A stretch of DNA of 37,815 nucleotides from an uncultured Gammaproteobacteria bacterium (GTDB taxonomy: Bacteria; Pseudomonadota; Gammaproteobacteria; GCA-001735895): assembly GCA_947260025.1 (NCBI GenBank), contig CAMYON010000038.1, positions 1-37,815 on the forward strand, given 5' to 3'. Shown piece after piece: positions 1-7,189 of the stretch; the stretch's first letter is position 1; each line of letters opens with the position of its first letter. Both the position numbers and the translations under genes were made by a program. The notes under the pieces were generated by a model. The model ran no database searches. It was given only the letters and a program-made list of their open reading frames with translations, and was not told where the DNA came from.

Positions 1-308
1 CCACGACGTAACTGCTCAAGGCACATTTTGTTTTCGATGAACCTGAGTTTTCGTTGCGCTCTTTTCGACCTTTGGAAGGCTGCGACTTTACACCAGGCAT
101 ATCCCTTAACGTAATCTTGCCTGACACCTTGCCCCCGGGCATACATAGTACCCAGTCGGTGCTGCGCCTGGCGCGATCCTTTTATTGCAGCATTTTTATA
201 CCATTTAAACGCCTGTTTATAATCTCGGGATCCTCGCGTTCCCATTTGAAACAGCTCACCCAGTTCAAGCTGCGTGATACAACTACGTTCCTCTGCATAA
301 GTAACCAT
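1..308 (-). CDS. Sel1-like repeat protein, partial (C-terminus off the left edge)
   Basis: Read on the minus strand from an ATG at 306-308, this frame stays open for 102 codons to the window edge. It contains two Sel1/TPR-like helical repeats of about 36 residues. Diagnostic pieces are KQAFKWYKNAAIKGSRQAQ, then LGTMYARGQGVRQDY and YAWCKVAA, which match the family pattern A-x-x-W-Y-x-x-A-A-x-x-G and L-G-x-M-Y-x-x-G-x-G-V. Such repeats mediate protein-protein contacts, often in the periplasm or in signalling. Upstream of the ATG the frame is open for some 30 codons and would encode a hydrophobic stretch (CIAGVIIMVTYA) like a signal peptide, but no ATG or GTG starts it. The start is therefore uncertain, and the gene may be decayed at its 5' end. 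The DNA here is AT-richer than the rest of the window. The partner and function are unknown. Confidence 0.72.
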   Translation of the reverse strand, partial: MVTYAEERSCITQLELGELFQMGTRGSRDYKQAFKWYKNAAIKGSRQAQHRLGTMYARGQGVRQDYVKGYAWCKVAAFQRSKRAQRKLRFIENKMCLEQLRR

Positions 309-701
309 GATAATTACCCCGGCAATACAAATGTGGACTCGTAAGTAGCATGGTAGCCAATCAGATTGGGTGGCTTTGTGAACTAATTGTCATTAACCCG
401 CATTTAACCCATTTGGGTGATTCAATTAAAAATCCTGCCACTGAGCGGAATTTTTATGCCTTCTGAGTGAGTGTCTGTTCCTGGCAGAAGATTGACTTCC
501 ATCAGGTTTCTTGAGTGTCTCTTTTAGAGAAAACCGATGATAATTCAAATCCAGATTCCAGCTGTAATTTACGACCAAAAAAGACCATCTATATCGTGGT
601 TAACTGCTGGTACCTCCAGTCGACTAAACTCTTTGCCAGACAATTATTAACTTTTCAGATACACTTTTGTCAGCTTTAAGGGTAGCGCTTAAACTATATC
701 T
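309..701. other. AT-rich intergenic region between the Sel1-like gene and the BBOX-like gene
   Basis: This roughly 390-base stretch is visibly poorer in G+C than the rest of the window. I find no convincing gene in it on either strand. It holds a near-perfect inverted repeat (arms 427-435 and 447-456, TAAAAATCC against GGAATTTTTA with one bulge) and, at its right end, a good sigma-70-like promoter (667-695). It sits between divergent genes, so regulatory content for both is expected. Confidence 0.5.
667..695 (+). promoter_or_regulatory. Candidate sigma-70 promoter for the BBOX-like gene
   Basis: A -35 box TTGTCA (667-672) and a -10 box TAAACT (690-695) are separated by 17 bases; each box has five of six consensus bases. 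The predicted transcription start, about 7 bases after the -10 box, falls at or next to the TTG start codon at 702, so a transcript from here would have almost no leader. Confidence 0.45.
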
Positions 702-1883
702 TTGAATAACCCTCTCCAAAACGAATCGTCGCTTGATCGGCAAGCCTCGATTGAAAAAATAGACAGGCGACAACGCAGTATAAACATCGTCTGGAGCGAC
801 GGGCGGTGCAGCGTTTTCCATCATATCTGGTTGCGCGACAATTGTACTTGTTCCCAATGCGGCGATCGCAGCGGTGGCCACCGCTATCTGGAACTGGGTA
901 GCATCGACCCAGAAATTACTCCTGACGAGGTGTCCATCGACCCTTCCGGAGCGCTACTAATCCAGTGGGCCGGGGACGGTCATTTAACCACTTACTCACC
1001 AGGCTGGTTACGCGCGAATTGCTATTCAAGTGAGTCGCTAGCGGAGCGGCGCCAACAACCGGTTCTATGGGACTCCACGCTCAACGACAAAATCCCGGAA
1101 TGGGATTACGACCGAGTTGTCGACGATGAGTCGTTTCGTCTTCAGATGTTCCAGCACATCAACGATTACGGTTTTGCGATTATAAACGGCGTTCCCACGC
1201 TGGAGGATCAGATCGAACGCCTGGCAGATATTTTCGGTTTCATTCGACAAACTCATTACGGACGTGTATTCGACCTGATTGCCACGCCTAAACAGCGCAT
1301 CCTGGCGCAAACAGCGCATGCCATTCGACCCCACAACGATGAATTGTTCCGTGATCCGATACCGGGCCTGTTTATGATGCATTGCCTGCGTGCCAGCCAA
1401 TGCGGTGGAGGTGCGTCGATCCTGGTGGACGGATTCAATGCCGCGGAAAAACTGCGATCCGAGAACTCGGAGCAATTCGAGTTATTGTGCCGGATACCGA
1501 TACCTCACCGAAGGTTCCTGGTGGACGAAGTGGACGATGTCGCGTTATCGGCTAGCTGGCCCACTATCGAGCTTAACCGTCACGGTGAGATCGAGGCAGT
1601 ACACATCAATGAGCGCACCATGGCGCCTCTCGATACGGAAGAAGATTTAATCGAACCGGTTTATCAGGCACTGCAGAGAATGCTGGTTCTGGCCTATGAC
1701 CATGAGGCCTGCGTGACCTATCGATTAGAGTCGGGACAAGCCGCGGTGATGGATAATCATCGGGTTCTACATGCTCGCGCCGCGTTTAATGGAAACCGGC
1801 ACATCAGACAGTGCCATGTGGATCGAGATGAATTTTTCAGTCGGTTGCGCGCGCTGCGTCGGCGCCACGATGCGGAAGTCTAG
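702..1883 (+). CDS. Gamma-butyrobetaine dioxygenase-like Fe(II)/2-oxoglutarate oxygenase
   Basis: This 393-residue protein has the two-domain layout of gamma-butyrobetaine hydroxylase, which converts gamma-butyrobetaine to L-carnitine using 2-oxoglutarate, O2 and Fe(II). The N-terminal DUF971-type domain (about residues 17-105) carries the zinc ligands C48, C50, C53 (CTCSQC) and probably H94. The C-terminal TauD-type domain (about 130-380) carries the iron ligands H211 and D213 (PHNDELFRDP) and distal H357 (VLHARAAF), with R366 a likely 2-oxoglutarate contact. Length fits the family (about 380-390). The start is TTG at 702: an in-frame TAA lies at 690-692 and no ATG or GTG occurs before the conserved WLRDNC block, so there is little alternative. 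No good Shine-Dalgarno is present; AAGGG at about 678 is too far away. It stands alone with no carnitine genes nearby, so the true substrate could be another trimethylammonium compound. Confidence 0.85.
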   Translation: MNNPLQNESSLDRQASIEKIDRRQRSINIVWSDGRCSVFHHIWLRDNCTCSQCGDRSGGHRYLELGSIDPEITPDEVSIDPSGALLIQWAGDGHLTTYSPGWLRANCYSSESLAERRQQPVLWDSTLNDKIPEWDYDRVVDDESFRLQMFQHINDYGFAIINGVPTLEDQIERLADIFGFIRQTHYGRVFDLIATPKQRILAQTAHAIRPHNDELFRDPIPGLFMMHCLRASQCGGGASILVDGFNAAEKLRSENSEQFELLCRIPIPHRRFLVDEVDDVALSASWPTIELNRHGEIEAVHINERTMAPLDTEEDLIEPVYQALQRMLVLAYDHEACVTYRLESGQAAVMDNHRVLHARAAFNGNRHIRQCHVDRDEFFSRLRALRRRHDAEV

Positions 1884-1900
1884 TTTTGGAAAACATAACG

Positions 1901-1920
1901 AGAACGGCAAGCGCCGTTCT
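1901..1920. terminator. Hairpin between convergent genes, likely bidirectional terminator
   Basis: A perfect 8-bp stem (AGAACGGC, loop AAGC, GCCGTTCT) lies 18 bases after the stop of the BBOX-like gene and 5 bases before the stop of the convergent GNAT gene. Flanking T tracts are weak on both strands (TTCTTCAATT on plus; TTATGTTTTCC on minus), so termination may be only partial. Confidence 0.5.
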
Positions 1921-1924
1921 TCAA

Positions 1925-2869
1925 TTACCAGATAAATGCCGACTGGGTCATGACATAACGGTCCAGTTTCAACGAGGGTTCTTTGGCAAGCAATACCTCG
2001 TAGAAGGGATCAATCTTGTAGCCGGACGCTAGCGCCCAGTCCACCGCATACCCGGCGGCGGCCGGAATCGTCAGCCACAGGGAATCGAGCCCAGCCTGGC
2101 AAGCGCTAAGCTCGATCTGGTGCAGTACGATTGGCAGGTCTTCGGGGTTCAGGGCGGCGGCTGGACCTGCCGAGTTTCCATCGCAGCCAAATGCATAGGC
2201 CATCAGCTCGCCGCCACGACGAAACAGGTAGATTGGTTGATTCTTCATGAAGAACTCAAGGTCGGTTGGCCGACGATAGCCAAGCACCCGGGTTTCGATA
2301 GCTATTATGTTTTCCAGGGTTTGCGGTGATGCCGCGACTTGCTCAATTTCCAGATCGGTCTCAAAATCCCGGATCTGTGGCTCACCGTAGAGACTGAAAG
2401 CCATTCCCTGGAAACCAACCTCATGCTTAAGGTACAGGGATAATGCCCCGGTGTTGGTTGTGGCAATCACCGAGCGTTGTTGACCGCGGCCCAAAGGAAA
2501 CGCCAGGTTCAGCAGTGTCCGTCCAACGCCGCGACCCTGAACCGCCGTACTGACGAAAAAATGCGTAAGCTGTAAATGGTTGTCCCTTTCTATCGATCGC
2601 GCCCACCCCACCACTTCCTGATTGTCATCTTCCGCTACCCAATCCTCGGTCGCCGTCTGCTCCAGGTGCAGGTACAAATCCCGTTGTAGACGAAAAAATT
2701 CATCGATGTCGTTTGAATCCTCGAGATCCACGATGCCAAGCTGCAACATGTAATCCCAGATGGTTGCGCGAAACAGGCGGTAGACAGGGTTTCGATCCCG
2801 TGATTCAAATTTGCGGTAAGTTATTGTCAAAATCACGTTATTTTGCGTGTTGTGAGCGGATTCTATCAC
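1925..2869 (-). CDS. GNAT N-acetyltransferase, probably two GNAT modules
   Basis: This 314-residue protein transfers an acyl group from acyl-CoA to an unidentified amine. The first GNAT domain (about residues 16-165) shows the acetyl-CoA-binding motif A as FVSTAVQGRGVGRTLL (QGRGVG at 111-116), preceded by the beta strand WVAEDDNQEVVGWARS. The second half (about 170-310) looks like a degenerate second GNAT fold with no clear pyrophosphate loop, a common layout in which one module is structural. The longest frame starts at GTG (2867-2869). Another GTG (codon 12) and a TTG (codon 14) follow, and since similarity to the fold begins near residue 16 any of these could be used. It is convergent with the oxygenase gene and divergent from the thiamine unit. 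The substrate cannot be read from sequence. Confidence 0.7.
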   Translation of the reverse strand: MIESAHNTQNNVILTITYRKFESRDRNPVYRLFRATIWDYMLQLGIVDLEDSNDIDEFFRLQRDLYLHLEQTATEDWVAEDDNQEVVGWARSIERDNHLQLTHFFVSTAVQGRGVGRTLLNLAFPLGRGQQRSVIATTNTGALSLYLKHEVGFQGMAFSLYGEPQIRDFETDLEIEQVAASPQTLENIIAIETRVLGYRRPTDLEFFMKNQPIYLFRRGGELMAYAFGCDGNSAGPAAALNPEDLPIVLHQIELSACQAGLDSLWLTIPAAAGYAVDWALASGYKIDPFYEVLLAKEPSLKLDRYVMTQSAFIW

Positions 2870-2919
2870 AGGGGTATTGCGGCACTTCGATCACGGATTT
2901 GTAGCCGTCCCGCCCAGAC

Positions 2920-2948
2920 TTGCGCGGACTTTGGACTAGTAATATAGT
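2920..2948 (+). promoter_or_regulatory. Strong sigma-70 promoter of the thiamine unit
   Basis: TTGCGC (2920-2925) and TATAGT (2943-2948) are separated by exactly 17 bases. The predicted transcription start is near 2955, at the 5' edge of the TPP aptamer, which supports both calls. Confidence 0.7.
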
Positions 2949-2950
2949 CT

Positions 2951-3065
2951 CCGTTCCTCAACGGGGTGCTCGATTGAGCTGAGAGTCGCGGTAACGGCGC
3001 AACCCGATGAACCTGATCCAGTTAATACTGGCGTAGGGATGTGAGCGCTTCGAATCCGTTCCCCA
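2951..3065 (+). promoter_or_regulatory. TPP riboswitch (THI element)
   Basis: The conserved thi-box signature is present in order: GGGGTGC near 2963-2969, GCTGAGA (2978-2984), ACCCGATGAACCTGATCC (3002-3019) and CAGTTAATACTGGCG followed by TAGGGA (to about 3039). These form the P2/P3 arm that binds the pyrimidine and the P4/P5 arm that binds the pyrophosphate of thiamine pyrophosphate. It lies just upstream of thiB. No hairpin followed by a T-run is seen before thiB, so control is more likely at translation initiation than by termination. Expected effect: high TPP lowers expression of the uptake genes. Confidence 0.93.
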
Positions 3066-3067
3066 TC

Positions 3068-3096
3068 TCTCCGTTTTAGATCCAGATAAATGGAGA
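3068..3096 (+). promoter_or_regulatory. thiB: Candidate riboswitch expression platform: anti-SD/SD pair before thiB
   Basis: The thiB Shine-Dalgarno GGAGA (3092-3096), 4 bases before the ATG at 3101, is exactly complementary to TCTCC at 3068-3072. A hairpin joining them would hide the ribosome-binding site. TPP-dependent switching of this hairpin is an inference; the complementarity is seen directly. Confidence 0.4.
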
Positions 3097-3100
3097 CATT

Positions 3101-4108
3101 ATGTTGTTATTTTTACGTTCTTGCCTGGTGGCGCTATTGGCGCTGTGGCTCTCATCCGGCGCGTCGGCCGCCATGCCCACGCTGACGGTTTATACCTATG
3201 ACTCGTTTACCAGCGACTGGGGCCCCGGTCCCCAGGTAAAGAAAGCCTTCGAGGCACAGTGCGGTTGCCAGCTTAACCTGGTGGGCCTGGAAGACGGGGT
3301 GTCGATGCTCAATCGCATCAAGCTGGAGGGCGGTAATACCCGTGCCGACCTGGTGCTCGGTATCGACACCAACCTGACCGCCGAGGCGCGCGCCACCGGG
3401 TTATTCGAAGCGCACGGGGTGACGCTTAAATCCTCGTCGCTGCCGGAGCCCTGGTCAGATAATACTTTCCTGCCCTACGACTATGGCTACTTCGCCTTTG
3501 TCTACAACCGGGAACGGTTGGCGAGCCCGCCTGCCAGCCTGCGTCAACTGGTTGAAGACGACAACGGCCCGACCATCCTGGTGCAGGACCCGCGCACCTC
3601 GACCCCGGGTCTCGGCCTGCTGCTGTGGGTCAAGAAAGTCTACGGTGACCAGGCCGATGCCGCCTGGGCGCGGTTGTCGAAACGCATCGTTACGGTCAGC
3701 AAGGGCTGGAGCGAAGCCTACGGCCTGTTCCTCAAGAACGAGGCCGACATGGTTTTGAGCTATACCACCTCGCCCGCATATCACATGATCGCCGAGCAGG
3801 ATCAACGTTTCGCCGCGGCCCGCTTCAGCGAGGGGCACTACCAGCAAATCGAAGTCGCGGGCATGCTGCGCAGCAGCCAGCAGAAGCAACTGGCGCGCGA
3901 TTTTCTCGAATTCATGCTGAGCGAGCGTTTCCAGAGCATCATCCCGACCACCAACTGGATGTATCCGGCCGCGCTGGCGCGCTCCAGCTTGCCGCCGGAG
4001 TTCGCGCAACTCATCGACCCTTCGCCGGCGCTGCTGTTCGATGAAGAACTGGTGGCGGAACGCCGTAAAGCCTGGGTCGATGAATGGCTGGAGGTAATGT
4101 CGCGCTAA
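3101..4108 (+). CDS. thiB: Thiamine/TPP ABC transporter, periplasmic substrate-binding protein
   Basis: This 335-residue periplasmic protein binds thiamine, TMP or TPP and hands it to the ThiP permease. A signal peptide covers about residues 1-24, ending GASAAM. The mature protein begins LTVYTYDSF, the typical opening of ThiB and related iron/thiamine binders. Other family blocks are ADLVLGIDTN, PYDYGYFAFVYN and QDPRTSTPGLGLL, the last matching the ligand-binding region of ThiB. Length is normal (E. coli ThiB is about 327). The ATG at 3101 follows GGAGA and lies directly downstream of the TPP riboswitch, which makes the thiamine assignment firm. It is the first gene of a five-gene unit. Confidence 0.93.
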   Translation: MLLFLRSCLVALLALWLSSGASAAMPTLTVYTYDSFTSDWGPGPQVKKAFEAQCGCQLNLVGLEDGVSMLNRIKLEGGNTRADLVLGIDTNLTAEARATGLFEAHGVTLKSSSLPEPWSDNTFLPYDYGYFAFVYNRERLASPPASLRQLVEDDNGPTILVQDPRTSTPGLGLLLWVKKVYGDQADAAWARLSKRIVTVSKGWSEAYGLFLKNEADMVLSYTTSPAYHMIAEQDQRFAAARFSEGHYQQIEVAGMLRSSQQKQLARDFLEFMLSERFQSIIPTTNWMYPAALARSSLPPEFAQLIDPSPALLFDEELVAERRKAWVDEWLEVMSR

Positions 4109-4121
4109 GCGGCATCGCGGC

Positions 4122-5687
4122 ATGAATCCGCGCGCTATCCCGGCAGGGCTGATACTTTGTCTGTTAGCCATGCTCGTCCTGGTGCCGCTGGCAGGGTTGG
4201 TTAACCTGGGCACGTTGCCGGGCTACGAGTCCGGCGACCTGCAATTCTGGCACAGTGCCTATATTCGACGCGTGCTGTTCTTCAGCCTGTGGCAGGCCAT
4301 CCTGTCGACGCTTTTCAGCGTCGTTCCGGCCATCCTGGTCGCGCGTGCATTTGCGCTGCAACCCGCTTTTCCGCTGCGCGGAGTATTGCTGCGTCTGTTT
4401 GCGCTACCGCTGGTGGTGCCGTCAGTGGTTGCGGTCATGGGCGTGGTCTCGGTCTACGGCAGCGATGGCTGGCTGCCGCTGGGCAGAACCCTGTACGGGC
4501 TTGCCGGCATTTTGCTGGCCCACGTGTTTTTCAACCTGCCGCTCGCGGTCAGGCTGCTGTTGCCGCTGTGGCAGTCGATACCCCGCCGTCACTGGCATCT
4601 CGCCGAACAGCTCGATATGAATGCGTGGCAGCGCTGGCGTTTTCTCGAGTGGCCGGCGCTGCGGGAGGGTTTGCCGGGAGTCATGCTGCTGGTTTTCATG
4701 TTGTGCCTGACCAGCTTCGCGGTGGTGCTGACGCTGGGCGGCGGGCCGAAGAGCACAACTCTCGAAGTAGCCATCTACCAGTCGCTGCGCTTCGATTTCG
4801 AGCCGACGCGGGCGGTGGTGCTGGCACTGCTGCAGCTCTGCCTGTGCCTGCTGGTGGCCGGACTGACGCTAAAACTGCAGCGGCTGCCGGAAGTCGAAAT
4901 CACCATCGACGAAGCGTCAACTGCCGTCAAGCCGGTTTACCGGCCGTTGCAACTGCTGCTTATCTCGCTGGCCGCAATTTATGTGGCGATGCCCCTGGTA
5001 TCGATGCTGCTCGATGCATTGGCCGGGCCGCTGGCGCAAGTAATCTCCAATAGCGCGCTGTGGCGTTCGATTGCCAATACCCTGTTCATCGGACTGTCGG
5101 CGGCGTTGGCCTCGGTTGTCGCCGGCTGGCTGCTGTTGCGCTATAGCGCCAGCCTGGCGCTGGCCGGGCTAGTGGGTCGAGCGCGACTGGTGGAGTTGAG
5201 CGGCTCGATCGTTTACGTGGTGCCGCCGCTGGTGATTGGCACCGGATTGTTTGTATTGCTGTCGCCGCACGTCGACGTGTTTGGCTGGGTTTACCCGATC
5301 GTGATCGCGGTCAACGCTTTGATGGGGCTACCTTTTGTCATCCGCAGCCTGGGACCGGCACTGCGCCAGAATCATGCTCGCTACGACCGGCTGTGCCAAA
5401 GCCTCGCGCTCAGCGGCTGGAGTCGGCTACGTTATGTCGAGTGGCCGTTGCTGCGACGTCCACTGGGACTGGCGATGGCGCTGGTTGCGGCGCTGGCGAT
5501 GGGAGATCTCGGGGTTATCGCGCTGTTCGGTACGCCGAATACAGCGACGCTCACGCTGCTGATTTACCAGCAACTCGGAGCCTACCTGATAGCCGACGCG
5601 ACGGTCACGGCGCTGCTGCTGTTACTGTTGTGCCTCACGGTTTTCTGGCTGCTCGAACGCGGGATCGGGGGCCGGGCCGATGCTTGA
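4122..5687 (+). CDS. thiP: Thiamine/TPP ABC transporter permease
   Basis: This is the inner-membrane channel subunit of ThiBPQ, 521 residues with about 12 hydrophobic segments. It is an internally duplicated permease: both halves carry a BPD-type EAA loop that docks the ATPase, in the first half around HWHLAEQLDMNAWQRWRFLEWP and in the second around RLCQSLALSGWSRLRYVEWP. Length fits ThiP (E. coli about 536). It starts 13 bases after thiB and overlaps thiQ by 8 bases, so the transporter subunits are translationally linked. The ribosome-binding site is weak, which fits coupling to thiB. Confidence 0.93.
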   Translation: MNPRAIPAGLILCLLAMLVLVPLAGLVNLGTLPGYESGDLQFWHSAYIRRVLFFSLWQAILSTLFSVVPAILVARAFALQPAFPLRGVLLRLFALPLVVPSVVAVMGVVSVYGSDGWLPLGRTLYGLAGILLAHVFFNLPLAVRLLLPLWQSIPRRHWHLAEQLDMNAWQRWRFLEWPALREGLPGVMLLVFMLCLTSFAVVLTLGGGPKSTTLEVAIYQSLRFDFEPTRAVVLALLQLCLCLLVAGLTLKLQRLPEVEITIDEASTAVKPVYRPLQLLLISLAAIYVAMPLVSMLLDALAGPLAQVISNSALWRSIANTLFIGLSAALASVVAGWLLLRYSASLALAGLVGRARLVELSGSIVYVVPPLVIGTGLFVLLSPHVDVFGWVYPIVIAVNALMGLPFVIRSLGPALRQNHARYDRLCQSLALSGWSRLRYVEWPLLRRPLGLAMALVAALAMGDLGVIALFGTPNTATLTLLIYQQLGAYLIADATVTALLLLLLCLTVFWLLERGIGGRADA

Positions 5688-6390
5688 AATTCGCCGCCTC
5701 GAGTTCGGCTACGGCGATAACACGCGGCCCGATATGGTGTTCGATCTGGATGTCGCCGCCGGCGAAGTCCTGAGCCTGATCGGCCCCAGCGGATCTGGTA
5801 AATCGACCCTGCTGAGCCTGATCGCGGGTTTCCTGACTCCCGCTGCCGGCCAGATATTGCTGGACGGTGTCGCCATAGAAAAGCTGGCCGCGGCCAGTCG
5901 ACCGGTGTCGATAGTGTTTCAACAGCACAATCTTTTTCCGCACCTGGATCTTTATACCAATGTTGCGCTCGGCATCGATCCGTCGCTGCGTCTCACTTCC
6001 GCCCAGACCGCCAGCGTAAACGAGGCGCTGGCCAGGTTGGATCTGGCCGGCCTGCAGTCGCGCAAGCCCGGCGCACTGTCCGGTGGCCAGCGCCAGCGCG
6101 TGGCACTGGCGCGCGCGTTGGTGCGGCGGCGCAAGATTTTGCTGCTCGATGAAGCTTTTGCCGCGCTTGGCCCGGCGCAGCGAGCGGAAATGATCGGGCT
6201 GGTCAAGGACCTGGTTCGGGAGAACGGGATGGCCGCCCTGCTGGTCAGTCACCAGCCGCGTGATGCGTTGATCGCCTCGGCGCGCACCGCTTTCGTCAAT
6301 GCCGGCCGGATCGCCGCGCTGGAACCGACGGAGCGGCTACTCGAGCAATCGGACCTGCCGGAAGTGCGCGAATACCTGGGATCGATGTGA
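5680..6390 (+). CDS. thiQ: Thiamine ABC transporter ATP-binding protein
   Basis: This 236-residue ATPase powers ThiP. Visible motifs are Walker A GPSGSGKST (about residues 35-43), the Q-loop in VSIVFQQHNLFPHLDLYTN, the ABC signature LSGGQRQRVALARAL, Walker B ILLLDEAF and H-loop LLVSHQPRDA. The segment after Walker B is odd: where ABC ATPases normally read SALD, this protein has AALG, so the D-loop aspartate is replaced by glycine. The proline normally after DE is also absent (DEAF). All other catalytic elements are intact. It overlaps thiP by 8 bases and shares TGATG with the kinase gene that follows. Confidence 0.93.
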   Translation: MLEIRRLEFGYGDNTRPDMVFDLDVAAGEVLSLIGPSGSGKSTLLSLIAGFLTPAAGQILLDGVAIEKLAAASRPVSIVFQQHNLFPHLDLYTNVALGIDPSLRLTSAQTASVNEALARLDLAGLQSRKPGALSGGQRQRVALARALVRRRKILLLDEAFAALGPAQRAEMIGLVKDLVRENGMAALLVSHQPRDALIASARTAFVNAGRIAALEPTERLLEQSDLPEVREYLGSM

Positions 6391-7187
6391 TGCAGTCTGA
6401 ACTCGAAGCGCAGTTTGCACGAATACCGCTGCTCGAGAATAAATCGTTGGCGGAGTTTACGATTACGCCGCTACCGGGATATACCAACCGGAACTTCAGG
6501 CTACACAATCGGCAACATGACTGGGTGTTACGAATTCCGCAACCGCAGACCGATCGTTTCATCGACCGGGCGGCGGAGGCTCGCAACCAGGCGCTGGCCA
6601 GTGATCTCGGAATTGCGCCGCAACCGTCGTGGCGCGACGCCTCGGGTCTGACGCTGACGCCAACGCTGGCTTCGAGCCATAGTGTCACGCCGGCCGATTT
6701 TACCGACGAGCCGACGCTGTGCTCGATCGTCACAGCGGTCCGGGAACTCCACTGCAGCGGTGTTCGATTCGAGGGGCGGGTAGACTTGGAATCCCTGCTG
6801 TCGCGTTATTACTCGATGCTAAGCCAGCCGTTACAGCATGAGTATCGCCACCGGATACGGGCCGCGCGCGAGCTGATTCCACTGCTGCAGGATCGGGATT
6901 GCGACTACGTGCCCTCGCATAACGACCTGGTGCTGGAAAACATGCTGCTCGGGCAGGACGGTATCTGGTTGATCGACTGGGAGTTTTCCGCGATGGCCTC
7001 ACCTTACTGGGACCTCGCCACGCTGTGCAATGGCGCCGGCCTGGATTACAGGCAAAGCCGGCAATTGCTAGGTATTTATTGTGCCGGCGGCACGCAAATG
7101 GAAGAATCGCTTCTTTTCGACTACCGTAACCTGCTGCAGTTACTCGGCGATTGCTGGATGGCGGCGTTGGTTAACGCGAAACAATAA
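6390..7187 (+). CDS. Thiamine kinase-like phosphotransferase (APH/choline kinase fold)
   Basis: This 265-residue cytoplasmic kinase has the aminoglycoside phosphotransferase/choline kinase fold. The N-lobe has TPLPGYTNRNFRL (nucleotide-binding loop) and WVLRIPQP (the lysine of this strand is replaced by arginine). The C-lobe has the catalytic motif PSHNDLVLENML (Asp base, Asn metal ligand) and the metal-binding LIDWEFSAM. The ATG at 6390 overlaps the thiQ stop in TGATG; an in-frame GTG at 6387 is an alternative. The riboswitch-controlled thiamine context suggests it phosphorylates imported thiamine to TMP, as ThiK (YcfN) does in E. coli. Context gives the substrate; sequence alone would only say small-molecule kinase. 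Confidence 0.8.
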   Translation: MQSELEAQFARIPLLENKSLAEFTITPLPGYTNRNFRLHNRQHDWVLRIPQPQTDRFIDRAAEARNQALASDLGIAPQPSWRDASGLTLTPTLASSHSVTPADFTDEPTLCSIVTAVRELHCSGVRFEGRVDLESLLSRYYSMLSQPLQHEYRHRIRAARELIPLLQDRDCDYVPSHNDLVLENMLLGQDGIWLIDWEFSAMASPYWDLATLCNGAGLDYRQSRQLLGIYCAGGTQMEESLLFDYRNLLQLLGDCWMAALVNAKQ

Positions 7188-7189
7188 GG

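Noticed and set aside
54-344. Plus-strand frame of 96 codons at the left edge
   Set aside because: The minus strand of the same DNA encodes clear Sel1 repeats, so this is a shadow.
624-881. Minus-strand frame of 85 codons upstream of the BBOX-like gene
   Set aside because: It is antisense to the conserved N-terminal domain of the oxygenase and has no features of its own.
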